Source of the DNA: JACRLV01 sp045863555
Lineage (GTDB): Bacteria; Planctomycetota; Phycisphaerae; UBA1845; Fen-1342
Direction: 5' to 3'
DNA length: 64,000 nt
Assembly (NCBI GenBank): GCA_045863555.1
Contig: BTUU01000003.1
Coordinates: forward strand, 124,001 to 188,000
The translations under genes and the position numbers were made by a program. Every line of letters begins with the position of its first letter. Position 1 is the stretch's first letter. Shown here piece by piece: positions 16,334-25,900 of this stretch. Under the pieces are notes generated by a model. It searched no databases and was not told where the DNA came from. It saw only the letters and a program-made list of their open reading frames with translations.

Positions 16334-18379
16334 ATGGGTGCACGCGCTGTCGAGGATATTCGGAATATCGCACTGCTCGGCCATTCCGCCGCCGGCAAGA
16401 CGACGCTCGCCGAGGCGATGCTCTTTCACCTGAAGGTGACCAACCGCCTCGGCAGCGTGGACGACGGCACCAGCATCCTCGACTACGACGACGAGTCCAA
16501 GGAGCGAAAGCAGAGCGTCGAATCCTCCGTGCTTTACCTGGAGCATCACGGCAAGCACATCAACATCATCGACACGCCGGGCATGCCGGACTATTGCGGC
16601 CAGGCGATCCTCGCGCTCGCCGGCGTCGACACCGCGGTGATCGTCATCTCCGCCGCCGCCGGGATCGGCGTGAACACCCGTAAGATGTTCCAGATCGCAG
16701 GCGAGTACGGCCTCGCCCGCATGATCGTCATTACCCGCATCGACGCCGAAAACGCCGACCTCACGGAGCTGGTCAACAGCATCCGCGAGACTTTCGGCAG
16801 CGAATGCCACCCGATCAATCTGCCCGCCGACGGCGGCAAGCGCGTGATCGACGTGCTCCAGGTCGAGGAAGGCAGCGCCGACATTCTGGACGTGAAGCAG
16901 TGCCACACCGAACTGCTGGAGTCGATCGTCGAGACCGACGAGAAGCTCATGGAAGAGTACATGAACACGGGGACGGTGCACTACGACCGCATCGACGAGG
17001 CGATCGAGCTCGCCGTGCAGTCGGGGCACGTGGTCCCGGTCATGTTCGTCAATTCCAAGGCGGACGTGGGCGTCGAGGATGTACTCGAGTCACTGGTTCA
17101 CTACGCCCCGCCGCCCACGCTCGCCAAGAAGCGCACCTTGATCGTCGGAGAGGGCCCCGACGCGAAGGAGACGCCGATCGAGCCGAAGAACGACGCCCCA
17201 TTCATCGCCCAGATCTTCAAGGTCACCACCGATCCGAAGAGCAACATCAAATACTCCGTCGCCCGCGTCCACAGCGGCACGCTCAAGGCCGATGCCCAGA
17301 TCTTCGTCGCCGGCGAGAAAAAGGGCGTCCGGACCGGCCACATCACCCACATGCGCGGCAACCAGCAGACGGACATTCCCGAGGCAACCGCCGGCGACAT
17401 CGTCGCCTTCGCAAAGCTCGACGCCCGGAACGGCTCCCTGCTCTTCGACCACGCGAGCGACGGCCGCATCGAGATGCCCAAGCTCCCGACGCCGATGTTC
17501 TCCCTCGCGCTCACGCCCCGGAGCCGCGGCGACATCGAAAAGGTCAGCGCGGCGCTGCACCGCTTTCACGAGGAAGACCCCTGTTTCAGCTACGAGCGCG
17601 ACCCCGAAACGCACGAGCTCGTCATGCACGGCCTCGGCGACATGCACCTGGTCGTCACCCGCAGCAAGATGAAGCGCTACTACAAGGTCGAGGTCGACAC
17701 CAAGACGCCGAAGATCCCCTATCGCGAGACGATCTCCGGCAGCGTCACCGACGTCGAATACACCCACAAGAAGCAGTCCGGCGGCGCAGGCCAGTTCGCG
17801 CGCGTCGTCGTCAACATGGAGCCCAACGAGCGCGGCAAGGGCTACGAGTTCATCGACAAGATCTTCGGCGGCGCGATCGACCTCTCGTTCCGCCCCAGCG
17901 TCGACAAGGGCGCGCGCGAACAGATGAAGAAAGGCGTCATCGCCGGCTGCCAGGTCGTCGACGTCAAGCTGACGCTCGTCGACGGCAAGACCCACCCGGT
18001 CGACTCCAAGGACATCGCCTTCCAGATCGCCGGCCGCCAGGTCTTCAAGAAGGCCTTCATGATGTGCAAGCCGATCCTGCTCGAGCCCATCGTCAACGTC
18101 GAAGTGACGATCCCGGCCCAGTTCGTCGGCGACATCGCCCGCGATCTCTCCGGCAAGCGCGGCCAGGTCATCGGCCAGGACATGCTGCCGGGCAATCAGC
18201 TCGTCGTGAAAGCCCAGGTCCCACTTGCGGAAGTCACGACCTACAGCTCGCAGCTCAAGAGCGTCACCGGCGGGCAGGGCAGCTACTCAATGGAGCTGAG
18301 CCACTACGATATTGTGCCGCCCAACGTGCAGCAGCAGATCATGGCCGCGTACAAGCCCCATGGCGACGACGAGGAATAG
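16334..18379 (+). CDS. Elongation factor G-like GTPase (EF-G paralogue)
   Basis: 681-residue translational GTPase of the EF-G-like (EF-G2) group. G1 is GHSAAGKTT, G3 is DTPGMPDY; the G4 motif reads TRID instead of NKxD. The segment SVDDGTSILDYDDESKERKQ is typical of EF-G paralogues rather than canonical FusA, which has RGITI here. Domains II-V follow with normal landmarks (HGLGDMHLVV; GGAGQFARVVV; GAIDLSFRPSVDKGAREQMK; PILLEPIVNVEVTIP). The ATG at 16334 is preceded by CGGAGAGA. It may act in translocation or ribosome recycling; the altered G4 casts some doubt on ordinary GTP specificity. Confidence 0.9.
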   Translation: MGARAVEDIRNIALLGHSAAGKTTLAEAMLFHLKVTNRLGSVDDGTSILDYDDESKERKQSVESSVLYLEHHGKHINIIDTPGMPDYCGQAILALAGVDTAVIVISAAAGIGVNTRKMFQIAGEYGLARMIVITRIDAENADLTELVNSIRETFGSECHPINLPADGGKRVIDVLQVEEGSADILDVKQCHTELLESIVETDEKLMEEYMNTGTVHYDRIDEAIELAVQSGHVVPVMFVNSKADVGVEDVLESLVHYAPPPTLAKKRTLIVGEGPDAKETPIEPKNDAPFIAQIFKVTTDPKSNIKYSVARVHSGTLKADAQIFVAGEKKGVRTGHITHMRGNQQTDIPEATAGDIVAFAKLDARNGSLLFDHASDGRIEMPKLPTPMFSLALTPRSRGDIEKVSAALHRFHEEDPCFSYERDPETHELVMHGLGDMHLVVTRSKMKRYYKVEVDTKTPKIPYRETISGSVTDVEYTHKKQSGGAGQFARVVVNMEPNERGKGYEFIDKIFGGAIDLSFRPSVDKGAREQMKKGVIAGCQVVDVKLTLVDGKTHPVDSKDIAFQIAGRQVFKKAFMMCKPILLEPIVNVEVTIPAQFVGDIARDLSGKRGQVIGQDMLPGNQLVVKAQVPLAEVTTYSSQLKSVTGGQGSYSMELSHYDIVPPNVQQQIMAAYKPHGDDEE

Positions 18380-18565
18380 CGGGCCCACCCCGCGCATGCG
18401 GATTCGCCGCGCCTGGCGGGCGTGCCGGGCCTCGGGAGCTTCCGGTGCTCGGCCGCGGTAGGGGGGCGGCGCGGCCTCACGATTGCCGTGGCCGGCGTCC
18501 GATGCGCCGATCATGCAGCCCGCCCGGCGACTCAGTAATCGCCGCGGCTTTGAGAGGGGACGGCC

Positions 18566-20332
18566 ATCGACCCATCGTCGTCCATCCGCAACCAGCGCTG
18601 GATCGTCGCTGCACCGCAGCCCGGCCGTAACGAATTCGCCTCGGCCGCCGGACTCGATCCCCTCATCGCCCAGGTGCTCCTGAACCGCGAGATCGATGGC
18701 GCCGCCGCGGCCCGCCGGTACCTGTCGCCCAGTTTCAAGGAACTCGATCACCCGTCGACGCTCGCCGGCGCGGCCGCCGCCGCCGAGCGGCTGATCTCCG
18801 CCGCCCGCGCCGGCCGCCGCATCGTCATTTACGGCGATTACGATGTGGATGGGATCACCGCCAGCGCAATTCTCTGGCACATGCTGAAGTCAGCTGGCAC
18901 GGAGGCGCGCTGCTACGTTCCGAGCCGCTTCGAAGAGGGGTACGGCATCAGCGCTCCGGCCCTCGAGCGTCTCGCCACGGAAGGCGCCCAGCTCGTCATC
19001 AGCGTCGATTGCGGAATCACCGCCGTCGCAGAGGCCGAACACGCCCGCCGGCTTGGCCTCGAACTCATCATCAGTGACCACCACGCGCCGCGCGAGAAGC
19101 TGCCCGATGCGCTGCTCGTCCATCCGACCGCGGCCGAGCCCGCCTGTCCGAATCCGAATCTCAGCGGCGCCGGGGTCGCGCTCAAGATCGCCTGGGCAAT
19201 GGCCCTTACGCTCTCCGGCGGCGACCGCGTCGCGGAGCGTTTCGTCGCACCGCTCGTGGAGGCCACCGGCCTCGCCGCCCTCGGTCTGATCGCCGACGTC
19301 GTCCCGCTCGTCGGCGAAAACCGCATCATCGCCGCCCACGGCCTGCGCCATCTCGGCTCCACGCGAAACCCCGGCCTGCAAGCATTGATCTCCGTCGCAG
19401 GTCTCGCCAGCAAGAAGAAATACGACGACTACGACGTCGGTTTCGTCCTGGCGCCGCGCCTCAACGCGATCGGCCGCATGGGCCACGCCATCGAAGCCGT
19501 CGAACTCCTCACGACCGCGGATCACGCCCGCGCCCTTGCGATCGCTGAGCAACTGGACACGCTGAACCGCGAGCGCCAGCAGGTCGAGAAATCCATCGTT
19601 GCCCAGGCCGAGGCAATGGTCGTCGAGCGCGGCTACGACCGCGACGGCTGCCGCGGTATCGTCCTCGCTTCCGAGGCATGGCACGTCGGCGTCGTGGGCA
19701 TCGTCGCCTCGCGCATCGTCGAGCGTTTTCACCGGCCGACCGTGCTCATCGCCCTCGATTCCGGCCTCGGACAGGGCAGCGCCCGTTCGATCCGTCACTT
19801 CCCGTTGCACGAGGCGCTCGCCGCCTGCTCCGTTCATCTCGAGAGCCACGGCGGCCACGCGATGGCCGCGGGCGTTCGCGTTCGCGCCGACCGCGTTCCG
19901 GCTTTCACCGAGGCCTTCCAGCAGCAGGCCGCGAATCGGCTTACCGCCGCCGACATGCAGCCCGTGCTGCATCTCGACGACGAAGTACCGCTCGACGCCT
20001 TCACGCCGGAGATCGTCTCGCAGCTCGAGCGCATGGCCCCGTTCGGGATGGGCAACCGCCGTCCGCGGTTCTCGAGTCTGGATGTCGAACTTGCGGAGGA
20101 GCCTGAACTCGTCGGCGCAGGCGGTGCGCACCTGCGCTTTGCGATCCGGGAGTCACGCGGCGCGGGCCAGCGGCCGATCGTGCGCCGGGCGATCGCTTTT
20201 CGAATGGGTGACCGCTGTCAGGAACTGGCCGCACGACGGCGCGTCAGAATCGCGTTCGAGCCGAAACTGAACCACTGGAACGGCCAGACGCGCGTCGAAT
20301 TGAACGTCCTCGACTGGCGATATCTCGCCTGA
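18566..20332 (+). CDS. recJ: Single-stranded-DNA-specific exonuclease RecJ, non-canonical start likely
   Basis: 588 residues if started at the ATC at 18566. DHH-family 5'-3' exonuclease for recombination and repair. Motifs: IVIYGDYDVDGITASAI, VISVDCGITAVAEAEHA, IISDHHAPREKLP, GAGVALKIAWAM, NAIGRMGHAIEAVELL and the DHHA1 GGHAMAAGVRVRADR. Conserved N-terminal RecJ sequence (RWIVAAPQPGRNEFASAAGL, then DPLIAQVLLNREID) lies upstream of the first GTG at 18674, and the frame is closed by TGA at 18551. Between them no ATG, GTG, TTG or CTG occurs before the conserved part; ATC at 18566 sits 6 nt after GAGAGGGG. If a short form is preferred, translation would begin at 18674. Confidence 0.85.
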   Translation: MDPSSSIRNQRWIVAAPQPGRNEFASAAGLDPLIAQVLLNREIDGAAAARRYLSPSFKELDHPSTLAGAAAAAERLISAARAGRRIVIYGDYDVDGITASAILWHMLKSAGTEARCYVPSRFEEGYGISAPALERLATEGAQLVISVDCGITAVAEAEHARRLGLELIISDHHAPREKLPDALLVHPTAAEPACPNPNLSGAGVALKIAWAMALTLSGGDRVAERFVAPLVEATGLAALGLIADVVPLVGENRIIAAHGLRHLGSTRNPGLQALISVAGLASKKKYDDYDVGFVLAPRLNAIGRMGHAIEAVELLTTADHARALAIAEQLDTLNRERQQVEKSIVAQAEAMVVERGYDRDGCRGIVLASEAWHVGVVGIVASRIVERFHRPTVLIALDSGLGQGSARSIRHFPLHEALAACSVHLESHGGHAMAAGVRVRADRVPAFTEAFQQQAANRLTAADMQPVLHLDDEVPLDAFTPEIVSQLERMAPFGMGNRRPRFSSLDVELAEEPELVGAGGAHLRFAIRESRGAGQRPIVRRAIAFRMGDRCQELAARRRVRIAFEPKLNHWNGQTRVELNVLDWRYLA

Positions 20333-20380
20333 CGGCGCTCACCGGCGGCGTGCTTTCGTTCATGACGCCGCGCCAGGCCG

Positions 20381-20530
20381 TCAACTGCCCCCGGATGCGT
20401 CCGCGATCGCGCCTGCCAGCCCAAAGGACGATCGGACGATGTCGCGCGTCTGCGCGACCGCTTCCTGCGTCAACGGGATCCCCAGCAGGAATGCGAATAC
20501 ACCCGCGACATACAGTCGGAATCGTGTCAT
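20381..20530 (-). CDS. Small hypothetical membrane or secreted protein
   Basis: 49-codon frame starting MTRFRLYVAGVFAFLLGIPL, continuing TQEAVAQTRDIVRSSFGLAG and ending AIADASGGS. The first 20 residues form a hydrophobic helix, so it is a candidate signal/anchor peptide. AGAGGG lies 8 nt upstream of the ATG. It is on the same strand as the metallophosphoesterase, 84 bp downstream of it. I do not recognise it and cannot tell from one sequence whether it is translated; a weak candidate. Confidence 0.35.
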   Translation of the reverse strand: MTRFRLYVAGVFAFLLGIPLTQEAVAQTRDIVRSSFGLAGAIADASGGS

Positions 20531-20614
20531 GCTCACGTCCCTCTTCGCCGCTTGCCTCGCGGCTCACTGCCTATGGTATCGCGGCCCTGCATGTCCCGAC
20601 ATCGCACAAGTGCC

Positions 20615-21907
20615 TTACGCGGCCACCAGCACGATCTGCGTGATCTCGGCCGGCGCGAAGACCCGCATCGGCGGTCCCCAGAATCCCGTCCCGCGCGAGA
20701 CGTAGATCTGCGTCGCCGCCGTGTGCCGGTGGAGTCCCGAGACGTACGGCTGCGCGAGCAGTACCGCGAGCCCGAAAGGCCAGATCTGCCCCCCGTGCGT
20801 GTGGCCGGAAAGCTGCAAACCCGCGTGCAGCGCCGCGGCGGCGTCGACAGTCCGCGGCTGATGCGAGAGCACCACCAGCTCCCGTTCCGGCGTCACGTGT
20901 GCCGCAAGCGCGGACGCGTCGGGGGCCAGCGAAGGATCGATTCGTCCCGCCGCGATGTCGTTGAATCCGGCAAGGTCAAAGCTCGCCCCGCCGCGCTCGT
21001 CGCCGACGGCGACCAGTTCATTCGAAAGGACACGCACGCCCAGCCGCGGAAGGTGATGCATCCAGGGCCGCGCGCCCACGTAGAACTCGTGATTCCCCGT
21101 CACGAAGTACGTTCCGCATCGCGAACGCAGTTCGGCCAGCGACGCAATCTCATCCTTCAGCATCGCAACCGAGCCATCGACCATGTCGCCCACGATGACG
21201 ACCGCGTCCGGCCGCAGCCCATTCGCCTTCTCGACCACCCGACGCATGAACCGGCCGTCGAGGATCGGTCCGATGTGCGTGTCAGCGATGAGCGCAATGC
21301 GAAAACCGTCGAGTGTCCGAGGCAGCCGCGCGAGCCGGACGGGCACCTCCGGCGTCGTTACTTCCAGATTCGCCGACCGCACCCCGAGTCCGGCCGTGCC
21401 CACCGCCCCGACAACCGACGTCGAGGCCATGGCCCGCGCCAGAAACTCGCGCCGCCCGAGCGGCACGGCTGCACGGCGAGAACTCGATTCTGCGTTGGAG
21501 GTTTGGACCTGCGTATGCGGCTCGCCGCGTCGCGCGTCGACGGGACCGCCCCCCAGGTCGACCATCGCGAGCGTCGGTGTCGCGGCGCCGCGATCGGATC
21601 CGCCCCGCCCCAGCACGCGCGATATCAGCCAGTGCAGAATCCGGCCGATGTCCGCCACGAGGAGGAACGAAAGCAGATAGAAAAACGTGCCGAGCCAGAC
21701 GAATGCGCCGACGATATAGGGCGTGGCGTCCCGAAACGGCACGGATCGCCAGATCGCCATCGCACTCAGGATCACAACCCACCCGGTCACGATCAGCCCG
21801 GTCGTGATCCACGCCGCCGGCCCCCGGAGTCGCCCGGCGCGCACGATCCGGTGCCACACGTACGCATGGCTGGTGGCCAGCAGGCCTCCGAACACCAGCA
21901 CAAACAT
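20615..21907 (-). CDS. Membrane metallophosphoesterase (YaeI-like)
   Basis: 430 residues from the ATG at 21907; the frame extends further upstream with unlike sequence, and a TTG three codons before the ATG has AGGGGG at better spacing. Four hydrophobic segments occupy the first ~120 residues, then a Tat-like region with RREFLARAMASTSVVGAVG and a calcineurin-like catalytic domain: IADTHIGPILDG, VGDMVDG, VTGNHEFY, LSHQP and LSGHTHGGQIWPFG, the standard metal ligands. The substrate is unknown; YaeI-type enzymes cleave lipid-linked pyrophosphates or other phosphoesters. It is divergent in layout from recJ and ends 84 bp before a small frame. Confidence 0.85.
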   Translation of the reverse strand: MFVLVFGGLLATSHAYVWHRIVRAGRLRGPAAWITTGLIVTGWVVILSAMAIWRSVPFRDATPYIVGAFVWLGTFFYLLSFLLVADIGRILHWLISRVLGRGGSDRGAATPTLAMVDLGGGPVDARRGEPHTQVQTSNAESSSRRAAVPLGRREFLARAMASTSVVGAVGTAGLGVRSANLEVTTPEVPVRLARLPRTLDGFRIALIADTHIGPILDGRFMRRVVEKANGLRPDAVVIVGDMVDGSVAMLKDEIASLAELRSRCGTYFVTGNHEFYVGARPWMHHLPRLGVRVLSNELVAVGDERGGASFDLAGFNDIAAGRIDPSLAPDASALAAHVTPERELVVLSHQPRTVDAAAALHAGLQLSGHTHGGQIWPFGLAVLLAQPYVSGLHRHTAATQIYVSRGTGFWGPPMRVFAPAEITQIVLVAA

Positions 21908-22041
21908 TGAAAACAACTTGCCAACCCCCTGGGAGTCGCACGGCCGGTCATCGCCGGCCGCGCTTCCCAGAGTGTAGCCGTCATCGGGTCGCCTGGTTCG
22001 CGAAAATCCGCCGGAACGCGGCAATCCGCCCCATGACCCGT

Positions 22042-24723
22042 CTACTGAGGACAGGTAGTCCCAAACTGTGCCAGGAGCCCGGCCAGATCGCCCAGATCCA
22101 CATCCTCGTCGCCGTCGAGATCGCCATCGGCGGGAACGGCGCCGCCCGTCCCGAAGTTCGCGAGCAGGATCGTGAGATCACCCAGTCCGACCGCGCCGTC
22201 GCCGTCAAGATCGGCCGCGAGGCCCGTGCCCGGCCCGCCGGGGATGCTTGACGCATCCGCCGGATCGCTGCACGAATCGATCTCGTCTCGATCGAGGTGC
22301 CCGTCCGAATCGCGGTCGATGCCGATTCGCCGCTGTGTCCCGATCGGGACGGCGGTGTACGTGATTTCGCTGCCGGAGGCGGCCAGCGCCAGGAGATCGG
22401 CGGATGCGATGGTCTCGCCCGCGCGATCGGACTGATACGTCCCGCCGCCGACATAGACCCAGCCGCGGTTCAGCCCGTCGACGCGTCCCTTCGCCACGAG
22501 CCCGGCCTGGTTGCCATTGGCGAGGTTTACGAAAGTCGTCAGCCGATTCAGCAGGTTCGCGTTGCCGTTGTTGGCTCCGTCGAAGGTGACCTGCTGCCCG
22601 ACGGCCGCGTGCGTGTCGTTCGTCAGCGCCAGGAGGAATGCCTCCAGGTCGCGGCGCTGCTGTGCGCCCGTTCCGCCGGGGGGGAACTGGAACGGCGGGG
22701 CGGTCATGAGGCTGTTCAGGTTGTCGAATTCGCTGTCGTGGTTGTACCCGAAGCCGCGATTGTTGTTCTGCGACGCGCGCGAGAACCCGAGCTTCTCGTG
22801 CATTCCGCGAAGCTGCGCATCCTTCAGCGATTGCGGCAGCCCCGGCGGAGAGTCGATCCGCCGATCCGTTCCCGTGGGAAGCGTATGACAAGCGGTGCAG
22901 CGGAGCGCGCCGCCGAAGATCAGCGCGTTCTGAAACAGGTTCAGGCCGTTGTTTGCGTTTCCAGTTCCCGTCGTCACCGGCAGCGCCGCCGGCAGCGATC
23001 CGTCGAGCGGACGATTGGGATTCGGCGGATAGGCGATCGTTGCCACGAATGCCTCGAATACATCCATTTCCGCCGCCGAGGGCTCGGTCTCAAGCCCCTG
23101 CAAGCCCGCGAAGGCGACGCTGAACGCCGGAAGGTCCGCCCGGTCGCCGCGCCAGTGCATTGGTCCGTTTCCGACGATGCCCTGGAGCGATTGCGTGACC
23201 ATGGGACCTTTCATCGGGTGATAGGGATCGCACTGCCCCGGGCCCTGGCGGCAGTTCGCAAAGACGGACTCGATCTGACCCTGGGGGTTGCCCAGGTCCC
23301 ACGCGAGCCCGTCGCTGCGTCCGTCGATATGGCAGGTCGCACACGAAACATGCCCCAGGCCTGACGTCCGTTGCGTGTCATAGAGCATCGGCCGGCCGAG
23401 CTTGATCGTCGCGGGCGTCGGGTCAAAGAAATCCACTCGCTCAATCTCTCCAAGGGCCGTCGTATCGACGATCGAGATCGATCCCTCGAATCGGTTGAGC
23501 ACGAAGAGCTGCCCCGTCGGCGAAAGCGCCAGCCCCGTAGGTCCTTCTCCAACGGGGATGGTCGCGACGCGCGTCCCGTCGGGCTGGATCACGGCCAGGT
23601 TGTTCGACCCCATTCCCGCCACGAACGCCAGCGCGCCGCCCGCCGCCCAGACGATCGTCCGCGGGTCGCCGAGGGATTCAACCCGATCCACCTCCGGCAG
23701 TGTCGGCGTCGAGTAGTCAAGATGGGGATTCAGATCGAAGGTCGCGGGCGTCGGCACGCCGGGGTCGAAGCTCGCCGCCACCACCTTTGAGAAGATGCCG
23801 CGCACGCGCGGCTCGAACCGGATCTGATTCGACGCGTCCGTCCCCACCGCGGTCACCGTCCCGTTCGGCGCGACGGCCAGGTCCATGACGATCGTCATCA
23901 GGCTGTTTACGTACGTTACGCCGAGCGTCGCCGTGTCGATCACCGCGACATCATGATCATGCAGTCGCCATCCGACGAAATTCGTCCAGTCGCGGCTGTT
24001 GTCGTCACGCCAGCGGCCTGCGGCATCCTCGCGCAGGATCAGCCCGACCGGCGGCGGGGGAGGCAGTCCCGGCGCGAGCGGGGGGAGAAACGCATTGCCG
24101 CTGTTTGGCGGCGGATTCTGGCCCGCGTACGGGCTGCCGGGATTGCTTACGACCTGCCGCGGAATGCTCGTGGTGCGGTTGCCCGATTCGAAGATCGCCG
24201 CGTACACCCGGCTCCCGTCGCCGCTGACCGCCAGTGCCCGCGGATCGTGACCCTGGACGTTGATGATTGTCGGCGCGGCCGCGAGATTGCCCGGGTCGTA
24301 GACCCAGACCTGGTTCAACTGCGAGATCGTCACGAACGCTCTTGCCGGGGTGCCGGCGAAAACGACGTCCGCCGGTTCGTCACCCGTAAGGAGCGTTCGC
24401 GTGACCCGCCCGCTCGCCAGGTCGACGATGCTGATCGAATCCGAGATCCGATTGACGACCCACGCCTGGTTTTCCGTTCGGGCCCGCACGCTCACCGGAT
24501 CGAGACCGACGGGAATCGACCGGCGGCGCGTCACCGATCCCCCGTTGACGCCGAACACTTCGAGCCGGTTATCCGCCGTGTTAACCGCGAGCAGTTGTGA
24601 GCCCGACGGCGTCAGTGCGATCGGATGGACGTGTGACGACTCCCAGTTGACGAAGCCGGTTTGTGCAAGCGCGGTTCCGACGCAAAGCAACCCGATCGGC
24701 AGCGCCAAAATCCACGTACGCAT
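22042..24723 (-). CDS. Secreted cytochrome c with beta-propeller and dockerin-like tail
   Basis: 893 residues. Signal peptide (ILALPIGLLCVGTALAQ), then a YVTN-type beta-propeller (repeated ...SISIVDLASG..., ...AVSGDGSRVYAA..., ...VIDTATLGVTYV..., ...LALSPTGQLFVLNRF). Two c-heme sites follow: CATCHIDGRSD and CTACHTLPTGTD. These resemble MauG/di-heme peroxidase-like layouts. The C-terminus has dockerin-like motifs DLDGDGAVGLGDLTILLANF and DLDGDEDVDLGDLAGLLAQF. It likely acts outside the cytoplasmic membrane in redox chemistry, but the substrate is not evident. It sits alone on the minus strand downstream of a PEP-CTERM gene. Confidence 0.8.
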   Translation of the reverse strand: MRTWILALPIGLLCVGTALAQTGFVNWESSHVHPIALTPSGSQLLAVNTADNRLEVFGVNGGSVTRRRSIPVGLDPVSVRARTENQAWVVNRISDSISIVDLASGRVTRTLLTGDEPADVVFAGTPARAFVTISQLNQVWVYDPGNLAAAPTIINVQGHDPRALAVSGDGSRVYAAIFESGNRTTSIPRQVVSNPGSPYAGQNPPPNSGNAFLPPLAPGLPPPPPVGLILREDAAGRWRDDNSRDWTNFVGWRLHDHDVAVIDTATLGVTYVNSLMTIVMDLAVAPNGTVTAVGTDASNQIRFEPRVRGIFSKVVAASFDPGVPTPATFDLNPHLDYSTPTLPEVDRVESLGDPRTIVWAAGGALAFVAGMGSNNLAVIQPDGTRVATIPVGEGPTGLALSPTGQLFVLNRFEGSISIVDTTALGEIERVDFFDPTPATIKLGRPMLYDTQRTSGLGHVSCATCHIDGRSDGLAWDLGNPQGQIESVFANCRQGPGQCDPYHPMKGPMVTQSLQGIVGNGPMHWRGDRADLPAFSVAFAGLQGLETEPSAAEMDVFEAFVATIAYPPNPNRPLDGSLPAALPVTTGTGNANNGLNLFQNALIFGGALRCTACHTLPTGTDRRIDSPPGLPQSLKDAQLRGMHEKLGFSRASQNNNRGFGYNHDSEFDNLNSLMTAPPFQFPPGGTGAQQRRDLEAFLLALTNDTHAAVGQQVTFDGANNGNANLLNRLTTFVNLANGNQAGLVAKGRVDGLNRGWVYVGGGTYQSDRAGETIASADLLALAASGSEITYTAVPIGTQRRIGIDRDSDGHLDRDEIDSCSDPADASSIPGGPGTGLAADLDGDGAVGLGDLTILLANFGTGGAVPADGDLDGDEDVDLGDLAGLLAQFGTTCPQ

Positions 24724-24884
24724 GTTCTATCTCCCGCGGCGCGCACCGCCCTCGGCCCGTCGTGGGCTCGCTGACTCTGCGCGCTGTACGGCGAAGTCGC
24801 GACTCGTTTTCCGCAGACGCGCCTGTGCACTGCGGCTGTCGCACGAAGGGATCAACGACGTGCTGCGGCCGTTATTGCTCCGGG

Positions 24885-24931
24885 AAAAAACCGCGCCCCC
24901 CGGAACACCGCGATCGGTGCGCCGGGGGGCG
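24885..24931 (-). terminator. Rho-independent terminator after PEP-CTERM gene
   Basis: A 10-bp stem CGCCCCCCGG/CCGGGGGGCG (24894-24903 with 24922-24931) encloses a second stem CACCG/CGGTG. On the minus strand TTTTTT follows (24890-24885), close after the stem. It is 28 bp past the stop of the PEP-CTERM gene. Confidence 0.8.
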
Positions 24932-24958
24932 GGCGTCTCTCAACGCAGATGATTCAGT

Positions 24959-25669
24959 TTACCGTCGGCGGAGCAGCGCGAGTCCGCCCATCGCCAGCAG
25001 CGCCAGCGACGCGGGCTCGGGGATGTTCGGCTCCGTCAGCGACGTGCCGTACTGCCAGTTCACGTTGTGGATGCTCTGAACGCTGAAACCCGACGGCAGG
25101 CCCGTCATTGTAAACACGACTTCATCCTGGATCAGCGGCTGGCTCCCGGTGACGGGTGTGTTTCCCGTTGCCGGGTTGTCCCCGGTCGAGACGATGCCGT
25201 ACTGGAGACCGTCGACGTTGCTCGGACCATCCAGGTTCGCGCCGGGGAACATCTGGCCGGCGCCGAAGAGACCGAGGCCCGACGAGCTGATCCCGTAGTT
25301 CGCACCCGAGGGACCCAGGATCCCGTCCGCGTACTCCCATTCACCGCCGACGCCATCCGGCGCAGGATCGGTCGGTCCGCCGAAAAGCACGACCGAACCC
25401 GGCCCGAGAACGGCGCTCACGGGGGTCAGCGTCAGCGGCGCGCCATCGACGTCAAAAAAGAGCGCCGTCAGGATGTCCGCCGGAACAAGAACGTCAAACA
25501 GCGACGTGTTGGTCAGCGTGACAGTAAGGTTGCTTCCGGTTGCCTCGAACGAGGCGGACGCGGCAAGGTTTCCGGACGTCGCATTGAAAGTGATGGTATC
25601 GGCAAAGGCCGGTGCGGCCGCGGCGGCAACAACCGCCAGCGACGCCGCCCGGTAAAGGCGGTGGCTCAT
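24959..25669 (-). CDS. PEP-CTERM (exosortase-sorted) surface protein
   Basis: 236 residues. Signal peptide AASLAVVAAAAAPAFAD, beta-rich body (DTITFNATSGNLAASASFEA, FDVDGAPLTLT), a segment VQSIHNVNWQYGTSLTEPNI and the C-terminal sorting signal IPEPASLALLAMGGLALLRRR cut by exosortase in the family. The WQYGTSLTEPN motif is a feature of the XDD4-type exosortase-dependent proteins. The ATG at 25669 has GGGGAGG at about 5 nt. No exosortase gene is in the window. Extracellular, role unknown. Confidence 0.9.
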   Translation of the reverse strand: MSHRLYRAASLAVVAAAAAPAFADTITFNATSGNLAASASFEATGSNLTVTLTNTSLFDVLVPADILTALFFDVDGAPLTLTPVSAVLGPGSVVLFGGPTDPAPDGVGGEWEYADGILGPSGANYGISSSGLGLFGAGQMFPGANLDGPSNVDGLQYGIVSTGDNPATGNTPVTGSQPLIQDEVVFTMTGLPSGFSVQSIHNVNWQYGTSLTEPNIPEPASLALLAMGGLALLRRR

Positions 25670-25900
25670 GTTCTCCTCCCCGTGAGCGTTCCAACTCCTG
25701 TTCCAACAGGATAGCACGAATGTATGACGGAGGCAAGTCTCGTGGCAGCTATTTGCCAGTTTTGGATGGCGGGACAACCATTGTGGCTGATAATGTCGCC
25801 GGGAAACGCAACCTCGGCTCGATCGAGGTGCTGCCGGAGAGGGAGCGTCGTTCAGCGGCGGCACGAGGGATGCGCGTCAGCCGGCGTACGAAGGCGCAGT

